Positions 44,933 through 54,223 of a stretch of 64,000 nucleotides of DNA are shown here, piece by piece. The DNA is taken from positions 112,705 to 176,704 of the forward strand of contig QZKS01000050.1 of the NCBI GenBank assembly GCA_003599865.1. The letters run 5' to 3'. Below the pieces are notes generated by a model. That model ran no database searches, was not told the DNA's origin, and saw nothing but the letters and a program-made list of their open reading frames with translations. The DNA comes from Desulfobacteraceae bacterium. Its GTDB lineage: Bacteria; Desulfobacterota; Desulfobacteria; Desulfobacterales; SURF-7. Position 1 is the stretch's first letter; each line of letters begins with the position of its first letter. A program made the translations under genes and the position numbers.

Positions 44933-46846
44933 TCAAAAGCTGCTGATAAAACATCCGCCCTTATTTTCCGCTTCAAAAGAGCCGCTGGCGGTATCTGGTG
45001 TCTCTCCTCCTAGTCCGCCTGCGGCAAATGCATTGCTGACACCCAGCCCGATGATAATTTCATCTTTTTGATCGGCATCCGTATCGCCGCTGGTCGGAAA
45101 ACTTTCACCATTCCCTGCATTATACTCCGGCCAATTGATTTCAGACCAGGCCAGGTGTGTATAGTCATGATCCAGAATCGGGAAAATACCTCCGGGAATC
45201 TGCGGATCATCCAGATTGGATGCGAGACCGACAATGATCTCATCCTTTCCATCACCGTCAATATCCCCGCAAGCCGGACGGGTTTCACCAACCGTCTGAT
45301 TGTATGCATCCCAATCAATCGTAACCCAGTCTTTGTGAGATGCCGCACCATTCCGATACTCAAAAACTTCCATCCTGCCTTCACCGCCATTGCCGAGCCC
45401 GACGACAATGTGATTCTTTCCTTCACCGTTAAGGTTGGCACAACCGGGATAGGTTTCTCCGTTAAAAAGGTTATAATCCGGCCAGTCCACTTCTCCCCAT
45501 GCCAGACTGGAAAAATCATGATCGATGATCTGAAAAAGTCCTGCCGGCATGGCCGGGTCCGATTGATTGGAACCCAGCCCGAGAACCACCTCGTCCCTGC
45601 CATCCTGATCAATATCTCCGCAGGTTGGCCTGGTCTTTCCAAAGTATTGATTGTATTCCGGCCAATCTACCTGAGCCCATCCTTGATGATGGACAGCACC
45701 TGAACGATAGTGGAAAACTTCCACCTTTCCCTGCCCGCCTTCTCCCAGTCCGATAAAAATTTCATCAATCCCGTCACCATCGACATCTCCGCAGGCGGGA
45801 AAACTCTCTCCGTTTTCCGTATTGTATTCCGCCCAACCGATCCGGCCCCATGTCAGATGGGAATAGTCATCATCCAGAATCTGAAACATCCCTCCCGGGA
45901 TTGCCGGATCATGACCCGGACCAAGGCCGATAATCATTTCATCCTTTCGATCCCCGTCAAGATCTCCCATGGCAACCCTTGCTTCCCCATTGGCAAGCAC
46001 ATATTCCGTCCACATGATCCGGATCCATTCCTGATGTTCATACCGGCTGTTCAATACCTCTACCGCCGGATGCAGATCACGGTTTTCAGAAGTGATTTCC
46101 TGGTCCGGCGTAATATTTTTTCCAGTAACCGTCTCCGACAGCCCGGAAACAGCCCCACGGGTAGTACCGGACGTGCCATTTGTTCCCGCAAGCCCCTGGA
46201 CAAACTGATCGATATCAAAAAAAACTTCATTTGAATTCGGGCTTTCCACGTTGGCTCCGGAATAGGCGCGCACCACAAAATAGCAATCCTGAAACGGCGT
46301 AAGGGATATCGGTGTAAAACACTTCTCCGATGTGCATCCGGATGATGGAATGGAGGAAATGGGTTTGCTGTAGTCATACTGTCCATCGATTGTCCGGCGA
46401 AAAATTCGATACCCTGCAACAGCATCTTTGTTTGGTGTCCATGAAAGCACAATTTCCTTGGGCAGGATGCTTTGCATTCCACGGTATACTGTTTCGTTGG
46501 AATCCTGACTTTCCACTCCGCTTTTCAAATAGGCTCGCACCACAAAATAGACATCCAGGTTGTCCGGCACCGCAACCGATACGGCACAACCTTCCGATGA
46601 ACACGCAGAGACCGGTAAATTTATAGCCGGATTCTGATAATCATATGTCCTGTCCGGCAGGCGGCTGAAAACTTTATATCCATCGACCGGATCCGGATTC
46701 CGGGTCCAGGATAATGTAATCTCTTTTGACAGGGCTCCTGTAGCGCAAAAAATCAGCAGCGTGAAAACAAGTAAAAAAGAATAACCAACCATACGCGATG
46801 TATGGTCCGGATACGATGTTTTCCATACCTTTTTGTCATACTTCAT
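44933..46846 (-). CDS. Secreted FN3 and VCBS/FG-GAP-like repeat protein with GGCF tail
   Basis: A 637-residue exported protein with an uncleaved-looking or cleavable N-terminal hydrophobic segment (about 20-38). Two FN3-like repeats of about 90 residues follow (ITLSWTRNPDPVDGYKVF; IVLSWTPNKDAVAGYRIF), each with a Cys pair. Then six repeats of about 60 residues contain DxDxDGxDE calcium-type loops and GLG, as in GDVDGDGIDEIFIGLGEG. The C-terminus is KGGCFISSF, like the CFI-box type tail (GGCFIATAAYG). It is downstream of Wzz-like and P-loop genes. It is probably a surface lectin, adhesin or propeller. Confidence 0.78.
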   Translation of the reverse strand: MKYDKKVWKTSYPDHTSRMVGYSFLLVFTLLIFCATGALSKEITLSWTRNPDPVDGYKVFSRLPDRTYDYQNPAINLPVSACSSEGCAVSVAVPDNLDVYFVVRAYLKSGVESQDSNETVYRGMQSILPKEIVLSWTPNKDAVAGYRIFRRTIDGQYDYSKPISSIPSSGCTSEKCFTPISLTPFQDCYFVVRAYSGANVESPNSNEVFFDIDQFVQGLAGTNGTSGTTRGAVSGLSETVTGKNITPDQEITSENRDLHPAVEVLNSRYEHQEWIRIMWTEYVLANGEARVAMGDLDGDRKDEMIIGLGPGHDPAIPGGMFQILDDDYSHLTWGRIGWAEYNTENGESFPACGDVDGDGIDEIFIGLGEGGQGKVEVFHYRSGAVHHQGWAQVDWPEYNQYFGKTRPTCGDIDQDGRDEVVLGLGSNQSDPAMPAGLFQIIDHDFSSLAWGEVDWPDYNLFNGETYPGCANLNGEGKNHIVVGLGNGGEGRMEVFEYRNGAASHKDWVTIDWDAYNQTVGETRPACGDIDGDGKDEIIVGLASNLDDPQIPGGIFPILDHDYTHLAWSEINWPEYNAGNGESFPTSGDTDADQKDEIIIGLGVSNAFAAGGLGGETPDTASGSFEAENKGGCFISSF

Positions 46847-46875
46847 AATTCACCGCCTTGGTCCGCATGTGCTTC

Positions 46876-47610
46876 TTATTTCTCCATGGAAGCATATACC
46901 TTATTCAAATCCGGAATAGACCCCAGAATCGGAACCTCCAGATATCTGGCCATCTGACGTTCTGATTTAAATGAGGAGTCCCTGTACTCCAGGAAACCGC
47001 ATAAAATCATGACACCGATGATCGATATCACCGCAATTCTGAACAATTGCCACATCCGGGATGTTTCAAATATAATCCGCTCTTCTTGTATCTTGACGAC
47101 TCCGGCAATCTGGGCTGCGGAATGCTCCTGTGTCTTGCTTCGTCGTATTCCTTCCGATATATTTTGAATCAAACGATCCGAATAAAACTCCACCAGCATA
47201 AGCCCTTTTTCTTTTTCCGGCCCCTGATAAGCGATCTGAATCCTATTGTTATCCTGTAACACAAGACTCATATGATCCTTCACGGCCAGAAACAGTGCCC
47301 GAAACTGCGGGTCTGTCCGATAGTAATCAATATCGGTATATAATTGACCATATAAAGCCCGGATGGACAGTTTGTTTTGAAACAGGATTTCCGGATGAGA
47401 CAACAGTTCCTGAATGGTCATGTAGCCAACAGGCGAGGTCATCAGCGCAACCGGCACATTCTTGGAAACACGAATATCCTGCCGGATGGAAAACTGATTG
47501 GGGGAAATAGCAGAAACTAATAAAAAAACCAGCGGCGGAAACAGAACCAGCCACAGCCATGATCGATATTTTAACAAACCGTAACCGTAACGTTTAACAT
47601 GAAAAAACAT
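46876..47610 (-). CDS. Wzz/chain-length determinant-like membrane protein
   Basis: A 244-residue protein with two membrane segments: about 18-35 (LVLFPPLVFLLVSAIS) and about 190-210 (IAVISIIGVMILCGFLEY). The periplasmic part between them is about 150 residues, largely helical and coiled-coil, much as in polysaccharide co-polymerases of the Wzz class. The second segment is followed by a short cytoplasmic tail. It starts 36 bp after a P-loop ATPase that resembles the kinase partner of such proteins, and precedes the repeat-protein gene. Confidence 0.7.
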   Translation of the reverse strand: MFFHVKRYGYGLLKYRSWLWLVLFPPLVFLLVSAISPNQFSIRQDIRVSKNVPVALMTSPVGYMTIQELLSHPEILFQNKLSIRALYGQLYTDIDYYRTDPQFRALFLAVKDHMSLVLQDNNRIQIAYQGPEKEKGLMLVEFYSDRLIQNISEGIRRSKTQEHSAAQIAGVVKIQEERIIFETSRMWQLFRIAVISIIGVMILCGFLEYRDSSFKSERQMARYLEVPILGSIPDLNKVYASMEK

Positions 47611-47645
47611 GGGGCCTCCCTAAACATGAATAACCATAAAATGGA

Positions 47646-48350
47646 TCACATCATCGGATTTTTCCACTGATTTGCGATCATTCCAAGAATATTTGCTCCT
47701 GCCGTTTCCAGTATTTTCATCGCCCGCTTGATATCCTCACGCGGTGTTGCATTGACAAGCGCAACAACCGCAACACCATCGGCTTCTTTTGAAATAATAG
47801 CCGGATCGATCATTCGGCGGTTCGGCGGATAGATGGCCGAAGTATCAACAATCACAAGTGAATATTCTTTACAAGCCTTCTGAATCAGATGGATTGCAAT
47901 CGCTTCGGATTCACCGAATGAGAGCTCGTGATCGGAATTGAATCGAACCGCCGGAAAGACATCTAGGTTATTCAGACCGGATGGCTTGACAATATCCAGA
48001 ATGGAATCAAAATTTCTCAACCGGTTCACATCAAAATTTAATTCCGCACCGAAAAAGGTATGCAGCGCAGGGGAATACCAATTCAAATCCATCGCCAGTA
48101 CCCGTTCTCCCGGCTGTTTCGCTGCATAAGCGGCGAGTCCGGCAACCATAGTTGTTTTTCCTTCTCCGGCAATACTGCTGGTAATGACAAGGCAGGAAGA
48201 TTCCTGATGTTTTAAAGAAGTTTCAATTGCCGAATAAACCCTTTTGATCTCAGCGATCTCTCCATGCAATGCGATTCTGCCGCTCAACAAATTTTCCGTT
48301 TTCAAAATGCCCCCCTGCTGTTTGGTTAACATCATAGAATCAGGTATCAT
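47646..48350 (-). CDS. CpsD/BY-kinase-like P-loop ATPase lacking a Tyr-rich tail
   Basis: A 234-residue cytoplasmic ATPase of the Mrp/MinD type. Walker A is SIAGEGKTT at about 59-67, Walker A' is VLAMDLNWYSP, and Walker B is LVIVDTSAIYP. These are like bacterial tyrosine kinases of exopolysaccharide operons. However the C-terminus reads NQWKNPMM with no tyrosine cluster, so autophosphorylation as a switch is unlikely. It precedes a Wzz-like gene, its normal partner. A large tail or glycosyltransferase genes are absent. Confidence 0.75.
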   Translation of the reverse strand: MIPDSMMLTKQQGGILKTENLLSGRIALHGEIAEIKRVYSAIETSLKHQESSCLVITSSIAGEGKTTMVAGLAAYAAKQPGERVLAMDLNWYSPALHTFFGAELNFDVNRLRNFDSILDIVKPSGLNNLDVFPAVRFNSDHELSFGESEAIAIHLIQKACKEYSLVIVDTSAIYPPNRRMIDPAIISKEADGVAVVALVNATPREDIKRAMKILETAGANILGMIANQWKNPMM

Positions 48351-48541
48351 TTACAACCTTCCAAACTTCCGTCGTCAAAAGCAGTTGCTCCCCAGCTTTG
48401 CAAAAAACATGCAATGAAGATATAAAAATGTAAGCTATAATATCAAATAGTTAATAAACACCGCCTCCTCTCGATATCGCCCGGTATGAAAAGCGGTTCC
48501 CAAGTATTAACAATGATGCCCATAATAATGACATGTTATAT
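48351..48541. other. 191-bp gap upstream of the P-loop ATPase gene
   Basis: AT-rich, non-coding. It holds the expected promoter of the P-loop/Wzz/repeat-protein set. No defined operator or terminator could be assigned. Confidence 0.4.
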
Positions 48542-49762
48542 TCATATAGTCTTCCGGATTCTGTCCATGGCCATCCGGACATTTTCATGGCTGTTAAACG
48601 CGCTGATCCGGATATAGCCTTCTCCGCATTTACCAAACCCCGCACCCGGTGTGCAGACCACACCGGCCTCATTCAGCAGGTGATCGAAAAATTCCCAGGA
48701 ATCGGTTTTGCCGTTAATCCAGATATAAGGTGAATGGATTCCGCCGACGCAGGAATACCCCAGGTCGATCATCTCTTTTCGAATCAGGCCCGCATTTTCC
48801 ATATAATATTCGATCAATGCTTTCACCTGATCACGGCCCTCTTCACCATAGATGGCGGCTGCGGCTTTTTGAACCGGATAGGAAACCCCGTTGAATTTGG
48901 TGGAATGACGACGATTCCATAAGGAGTGAAGGAAATGTCTCTCTCCACCGCTCGTATAGGCTGTGCATGTTTTCGGTACGACCGTATACGCACAGCGGGT
49001 TCCGGTAAAGCCGGCGGTTTTGGAATAACTCCGGAATTCAATGGCCACCTCTTTTGCTCCATCGATTTCATAAATGGAGTGGGGTATTTCCTCATCCCGG
49101 ATAAAAGCCTCGTAAGCTGCATCAAAGAGAATCAATGCCTTGTTCTTCCGCGCATATTCCACCCATTTTGCCAGAACCTCTTTGCCGGCAACCGCGCCGG
49201 TCGGATTGTTCGGAAAGCAGAGATAGATCAGATCAACCGGCTCAGCGGGAAGATCCGGAATAAATCCATTTTCCGCAGTCCCGTCCAGATACACAATATT
49301 CTCATACCGCCCATCCTTGAACACACCGGTTCGACCGGCCATCACATTGGTATCCAGGTAAACCGGGTAAACCGGGTCCGGAATCGCAATGGAAATGTCG
49401 GTTGCAAATATTTCCTGTATATTTCCGGTATCACACTTTGCGCCATCACTGACAAAAATTTCATCTGCCGAAATATCCGCTCCTCTTTTCCGGAAATCAT
49501 ATTCCGCGATGGCTTCTCGTAAAAAAGCATATCCCTGCTCCGGCCCATATCCCTTGAAGGTATTTTCAACACGCATCTCATCCACGGCGGCATGGAAGGC
49601 TTCTATGCATGCCGGCGGCAGGGCGCGGGTCACATCTCCGATACCGAGCTTGATAATATCCCGGTCCGGATTATTTTTTTGAAATGCGGAAATACGCCGG
49701 GCAATATCGGAAAAAAGATAGGATGCCTGCAATTTCAAATAATGTTCATTGATTCGAATCAT
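48542..49762 (-). CDS. dapL: LL-diaminopimelate aminotransferase
   Basis: Converts tetrahydrodipicolinate directly to LL-diaminopimelate, the short lysine and cell wall route common in Desulfobacterota. At 406 residues it is of normal size. The N-terminal [20 protein letters not shown] is DapL-specific, and further elements are [22 protein letters not shown], and the PLP-lysine motif [15 protein letters not shown]. Its 3' end is followed by the P-loop gene's promoter region. It appears monocistronic. Confidence 0.95.
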   Translation of the reverse strand: MIRINEHYLKLQASYLFSDIARRISAFQKNNPDRDIIKLGIGDVTRALPPACIEAFHAAVDEMRVENTFKGYGPEQGYAFLREAIAEYDFRKRGADISADEIFVSDGAKCDTGNIQEIFATDISIAIPDPVYPVYLDTNVMAGRTGVFKDGRYENIVYLDGTAENGFIPDLPAEPVDLIYLCFPNNPTGAVAGKEVLAKWVEYARKNKALILFDAAYEAFIRDEEIPHSIYEIDGAKEVAIEFRSYSKTAGFTGTRCAYTVVPKTCTAYTSGGERHFLHSLWNRRHSTKFNGVSYPVQKAAAAIYGEEGRDQVKALIEYYMENAGLIRKEMIDLGYSCVGGIHSPYIWINGKTDSWEFFDHLLNEAGVVCTPGAGFGKCGEGYIRISAFNSHENVRMAMDRIRKTI

Positions 49763-50034
49763 TTTTAAACCTCTGTTTTATATCAGTTTATTATCGAAAA
49801 ATGGAAGAGCGTCATGATGGTCCATAAATGTTCTCTAAAATAAAAGATATTGAAGGGGAAGTCAAACATTCCGCACCATAAACCCCATCTGATTTTGACT
49901 TTCATTGTCTTTCAAATTGAGCTATTGAATTCTCTGCAGGCAAGCCTGCAAACAGAGTGGGCGTTGCCTCCTCTATTTTGCAGAAAAGATCAGAACCAAC
50001 ATTCAGAAAAATAGCGGTATATGAGGACCCATCG
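49763..50034. other. Divergent promoter region of dapL and rimO
   Basis: A 272-bp non-coding stretch. It contains a short hairpin TGCAGGC-AA-GCCTGCA near 49936-49951, too short and without a T-run to be called a terminator. Nothing else is evident. Confidence 0.4.
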
Positions 50035-51357
50035 ATGAAGTTACATCTGGCCAGCCTTGGTTGTGCACGAAATCTTGTGGACAGCGAAACCATGCTCGGA
50101 CATCTGGTCAAAAAAGGCTGGGATATCACCATGGAACCATCGGAAGCGGATGCCATCATTGTCAATACATGCAGCTTTATATCCGATGCTGTCGATGAAT
50201 CCATTGACACCATCCTCGAACTTGCCAAATTCAAACAGACCGGCAATTGCAAGAAACTCCTGGTTGCCGGGTGCCTTCCGGAGCGATTTCGGGAAGAGCT
50301 GGCCGAATCCCTTCCAGAGGTGGATTTTTTTCTGGGAACAGGGGCATATGATCAGGTCGCCCATCTCCTGGAAGCCCGTCCGGATGCTGCTGAAAAAAAA
50401 TGCTTTCTTCCCGATCCCGGGAATGCATCCTTTCCCGAAACGGATGTACCGAGAATCAGTACTTCCGAAACAACCGCCTACGTCAAAATTGCAGAAGGAT
50501 GCAGCAAAAAATGCACCTATTGCATTATCCCCAGACTGAGGGGAAAACACCGGAGCCGGTCAATGGACGATATCCTGTCTGAAGCCCGGCTGCTGGTCCG
50601 GGCCGGAGTCAAGGAACTGACCCTGGTGGCACAGGATACGACGTATTATGGAAAGGATTTTTTCCCGCCGACCAGTCTTGCCGTTCTTCTGGAACAGCTC
50701 TCTTCCATCTCCGAAGATATCTGGTTGAGATTCCTGTACGGTCATCCGGAAAGCATTGATGAAAATGCGATCAAAACCATTGCCAAACACCGGAATATCT
50801 GTTCCTATTTTGATATTCCGATCCAGCATGCCAGTGATCCGATTCTGAAAAAAATGGGCCGCCGATATACCCGGGATGATTTGCGAAAACTGTATGATAT
50901 CATTCGGAGCACCATACCGGATGCAGCGCTTCGGACAACGGTCATCACCGGTTTTCCAGGGGAAACCGAAAAGGATTTTTCGATCCTGATGGATTTTATC
51001 CAGGAAATCCGATTTGACCACCTCGGGGTTTTTACCTATTCCGACTCCCGGGATCTTCCCTCACATGGTTTATCCAGGCGGGTTGACAAGCGCACGGCCA
51101 ACCGGCGGCAGGACCTTCTCATGAACCGGCAGGCCACGATCTCCGCCATCCACAATCAGGGGCATATCGGAAAGACTTATCCGGTATTGATTGAAAGCCG
51201 GGAATCGGACAATACCGTGATCGGACGCACATTTTTTCAGGCACCGGAGGTGGATGGCGTTACCTTTGTTTCCTCCGAAACAATACAACCAGGCGATTTT
51301 GTCCGGACCATAATCACCAATGCCTTTGAATACGATCTTTCAGGAGAACCCGTATGA
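50035..51357 (+). CDS. rimO: Ribosomal protein S12 methylthiotransferase RimO
   Basis: Radical SAM enzyme that adds a methylthio group to an Asp of ribosomal protein S12. The N-terminal UPF0004 domain has SLGCARNLVDSE, NTCSFI and AGCLPER cysteines that bind the auxiliary cluster. The radical SAM C-x3-C-x2-C is CSKKCTYC. A TRAM domain is at the C-terminus. ATG at 50035, preceded by GAGGA, matches family N-termini (440 residues); an upstream in-frame start at 49957 is unnecessary. It overlaps the polyprenyl synthase gene by 4 bp. Confidence 0.95.
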   Translation: MKLHLASLGCARNLVDSETMLGHLVKKGWDITMEPSEADAIIVNTCSFISDAVDESIDTILELAKFKQTGNCKKLLVAGCLPERFREELAESLPEVDFFLGTGAYDQVAHLLEARPDAAEKKCFLPDPGNASFPETDVPRISTSETTAYVKIAEGCSKKCTYCIIPRLRGKHRSRSMDDILSEARLLVRAGVKELTLVAQDTTYYGKDFFPPTSLAVLLEQLSSISEDIWLRFLYGHPESIDENAIKTIAKHRNICSYFDIPIQHASDPILKKMGRRYTRDDLRKLYDIIRSTIPDAALRTTVITGFPGETEKDFSILMDFIQEIRFDHLGVFTYSDSRDLPSHGLSRRVDKRTANRRQDLLMNRQATISAIHNQGHIGKTYPVLIESRESDNTVIGRTFFQAPEVDGVTFVSSETIQPGDFVRTIITNAFEYDLSGEPV

Positions 51358-52334
51358 ATCACCTAAAGCAGACCATTCTGGAAACCGCTGCCCCGGATCT
51401 TGCAGAAATTGAAACCGCTCTGAAAAACAATCTGAATACCTATCTTGATCTGGTTTCCCAGGCAGCCGGCCATATCCTTTTCAGCGGCGGAAAGCGGTTT
51501 CGTCCTCTTTTAATGGTCCTGTCCGCCAGAATCTGCGGTTATTCCGGAACGTATGATAAAATCTTTTCAACCATTTTCGAGTATCTTCACACAGCGACCC
51601 TGCTGCATGACGACATTGTCGATGAAGCAACCCTTCGCCGGGGAAAACCGGTTGCCAATTCCATCTGGGGCAGCGCAACTGCAGTGCTTGTGGGTGATTT
51701 TCTTCTGGCGCGATCCCTTTCCATTGCAGCAAAGACCAATAAGATAGAAGTGATCCAGGCGATCGGAGAAGTAACCGAGGACATGGCTCAGGGTGAAATC
51801 CATCAACTGCTGAACAAGGGAAGCATAACCCTTACAGAAGAAGAATACAAAGAAGTCATCCGGCGAAAAACCGCCTCACTCATTCAAGGCGCCTGCCGGA
51901 CCGGCGCACTCATTGCGGAAGCCTCTCCGGAACAGGAAAAAGCGCTCACCGCTTTTGGCCTGAACCTTGGCTTTGCCTTTCAAATGGCGGATGATCTGCT
52001 GGATTACATATCCGACACGGAGACACTGGGAAAAACCATTGGCGCAGATTTACGGGAAGGAAAAATGACACTGCCCCTGATTCATACCCTGAAAAATGCC
52101 AATCCAACAGACCGGAAAACAATCAAAAACATCATTCAAAATCCCGATTTCTCGGAAAATGACTTTAACACACTGAAAAGACTCCTTGATACTTATGGCG
52201 GGATTCGATATACAACAGACCTTGCGGCACAATATGTGGATGAAGCCAAAAAAGCCCTTTCCATTTTTGATTCATCCAAAACAAAAAACCTGCTGATGAT
52301 GCTTGCAGATTACACATTGAATCGAAATCTCTGA
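51354..52334 (+). CDS. Trans-polyprenyl diphosphate synthase (IspB-like)
   Basis: Makes the long isoprenoid tail of quinones by sequential condensation of isopentenyl diphosphate. It has 326 residues. The first aspartate-rich motif is DDIVDEATLRRG (about residues 85-96) and the second is DDLLD near 208, with GGKRFRPLL upstream. It is coupled to rimO by a 4-bp overlap. The product in this lineage is probably for menaquinone, by inference. Confidence 0.92.
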   Translation: MNHLKQTILETAAPDLAEIETALKNNLNTYLDLVSQAAGHILFSGGKRFRPLLMVLSARICGYSGTYDKIFSTIFEYLHTATLLHDDIVDEATLRRGKPVANSIWGSATAVLVGDFLLARSLSIAAKTNKIEVIQAIGEVTEDMAQGEIHQLLNKGSITLTEEEYKEVIRRKTASLIQGACRTGALIAEASPEQEKALTAFGLNLGFAFQMADDLLDYISDTETLGKTIGADLREGKMTLPLIHTLKNANPTDRKTIKNIIQNPDFSENDFNTLKRLLDTYGGIRYTTDLAAQYVDEAKKALSIFDSSKTKNLLMMLADYTLNRNL

Positions 52335-52381
52335 TGGTATGAAGAAGGTTTCGAATATCGGGCTTTCACAAATGGAGGAAC

Positions 52382-53656
52382 TTGGAACGTATGTTGCTAT
52401 TTTCAATCGGAAAACGTAATCCGATCATCTTGTCTTTGATCGTGATTTGTTTGTCTGTCCAAACCGGCTATTCACAAGAAGTGACGCCGGACTCAAAAAT
52501 CGTTATGGTGACCGGAACCGGAAGCATTGTTCAGAATAATGTGGCAACCGCCCGGGAAGAAGCGATATCCGAAAGCCTCATTACGGCTGTCGGCCTTGTC
52601 ATGTCGGACGTGACGCCGTCCGACATTCTTGTACCCAATTTTCAATCCTTAAATGAAATTCTGTATTCCCATCGAGACAGTTTCATAAACGGCTACCGGG
52701 TTCTGACCGAAATAAAATACAAAAACCGATACCGGGTTCTGGTACAGGCCAGAGTATCCGTGAGCAAAATAAGAGAACAGTTGATGGGAATCGGGATTAT
52801 GGCCGGTGAGATCAAAAAGCCGAAGGTTCTCCTGATGATTGCGGAACAGAATGTCACAGACATTGCCCCTCATTTCTGGTGGAGCGGAAACCTTCCAGAA
52901 ATCAAAAGCAAGGCGGAAGCCGTCCTGTCCGAAATATTCCCCCAGAAGGGATTCATTATCCTGCGGCATCCGGAGCCATCCGCTTATTCGGAAATAAGTG
53001 ATCTTTCCTTACAGACATCGGAGCCGGATCAAAATACGATACTTCATCTCGCAAAGCTGGTAAAGGCGGACATTGTCATTACCGGCAGGGCATTTGCGGA
53101 ACAGACATCCAATACCATGGGAGAAGATATTCGCTCCTTCAAAGGGACATTTCTGGCCGGCGCCATACGAATATCCGGTGAGGATGAAATCGGAAAATCA
53201 TATCAAACCACCATCACGGTAAACACCAATGAAATTTTCGGCGGTCTGGAAGCCATTTCACAGGCAGCCTCCCTTGCCGGGGAAGATCTTGCCGTTCAAA
53301 TTTCGTCTGCCTACACCAAAAAAAGAAATGAACAGTCCGTCATCAAAATTGTTGTCCAGGGAACCCGCATTCTATCCAATTTTGTAAAATTTCGCAGAGC
53401 CTTGAGCAGCCTTGAGCATGTTGGAGAAATCCGGAGCAGTGAAATGAAATCAAATGAAGCCACCCTGAATGTTTCTTATGGAGACGACATTCATAAACTT
53501 GCAGAATCGCTGATGGTAAAATCATTTGATTCTTTTGGCATCAATATTTCCCAGGTGTTGCCCGACCAGCTTACGATCACCCTCATACCGATTGATAAGA
53601 TCGAGGATGCAAAAGCGCCGGTTGCCACGTTTGAAACCAACGAAATGCAGGAGTAA
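52382..53656 (+). CDS. Periplasmic protein with FlgT-like N-terminal domain
   Basis: A 424-residue exported protein. A signal peptide lies at about 12-32 (NPIILSLIVICLSVQTGYSQ). Residues about 38-140 resemble the N-terminal domain of flagellar assembly protein FlgT (VMVTGTGSIVQNNVATAREEAI...VSVSKIREQL). The middle and C-terminal parts are beta-alpha rich as in LPP20/FlgT-like proteins, with no clear motif. The start is either TTG 52382 or ATG 52391; GGAGG at 52374 fits neither spacing well. No flagellar genes are adjacent, so a flagellar role is not supported here. Confidence 0.6.
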   Translation: MERMLLFSIGKRNPIILSLIVICLSVQTGYSQEVTPDSKIVMVTGTGSIVQNNVATAREEAISESLITAVGLVMSDVTPSDILVPNFQSLNEILYSHRDSFINGYRVLTEIKYKNRYRVLVQARVSVSKIREQLMGIGIMAGEIKKPKVLLMIAEQNVTDIAPHFWWSGNLPEIKSKAEAVLSEIFPQKGFIILRHPEPSAYSEISDLSLQTSEPDQNTILHLAKLVKADIVITGRAFAEQTSNTMGEDIRSFKGTFLAGAIRISGEDEIGKSYQTTITVNTNEIFGGLEAISQAASLAGEDLAVQISSAYTKKRNEQSVIKIVVQGTRILSNFVKFRRALSSLEHVGEIRSSEMKSNEATLNVSYGDDIHKLAESLMVKSFDSFGINISQVLPDQLTITLIPIDKIEDAKAPVATFETNEMQE

Positions 53657-53686
53657 CCGGATACCGGGAAAAGGAGAAAAGCGCAG

Positions 53687-54223
53687 TTGACCATCAATCT
53701 TCCCAATATCATCACGGCGATCAGAATACTGCTCGTTCCCCTGTTTGTCATTTGTCTGCAAAAACATCTTTTTCTTCCGGCTCTGATCGCGTTTACGGTT
53801 GCCGCAATCAGTGACGGGCTGGATGGATTGATTGCCCGATATCTGAACCAGAGAACCACTCTCGGCGCCTATCTGGATCCGATAGCCGATAAAATGCTCA
53901 TGGCATCGGCTTTTGTTACGCTTACGATCCTGGAAATATTTCCATTCTGGCTGACGGTGATTGTTATCAGCCGGGATATCCTGATCATGACCGGAGTCAT
54001 CATCTGCACGATAGCCGATATCAAGGTGGAGATGCGGCCGAGCCTCATCAGCAAATGGACGACCGTTGTGCAGCTCGTAACGGTTTTCATCGTTCTCTTA
54101 TATCAGGTTATTTCTCCGGGAGTCCCTGCGGCTTTCTTCGACCTGCTGTTCGGTATCACGGCAGCCATTACCATTGTTTCCGGGCTGCACTATATCAATA
54201 TGGGTCTGAATATCCAGCAGTAG
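53687..54223 (+). CDS. pgsA: CDP-diacylglycerol-glycerol-3-phosphate 3-phosphatidyltransferase
   Basis: Inner-membrane enzyme of phosphatidylglycerol synthesis, 178 residues with about five membrane helices. The CDP-alcohol phosphotransferase signature D-G-x2-A-R-x8-G-x3-D-x3-D is visible in SDGLDGLIARYLNQ followed by GAYLDPIADK. The start is TTG at 53687 with AAGGAG 8-10 bases upstream; no better ATG exists in frame. Its last 126 bases overlap the antisense end of a radical SAM gene. Confidence 0.9.
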   Translation: MTINLPNIITAIRILLVPLFVICLQKHLFLPALIAFTVAAISDGLDGLIARYLNQRTTLGAYLDPIADKMLMASAFVTLTILEIFPFWLTVIVISRDILIMTGVIICTIADIKVEMRPSLISKWTTVVQLVTVFIVLLYQVISPGVPAAFFDLLFGITAAITIVSGLHYINMGLNIQQ

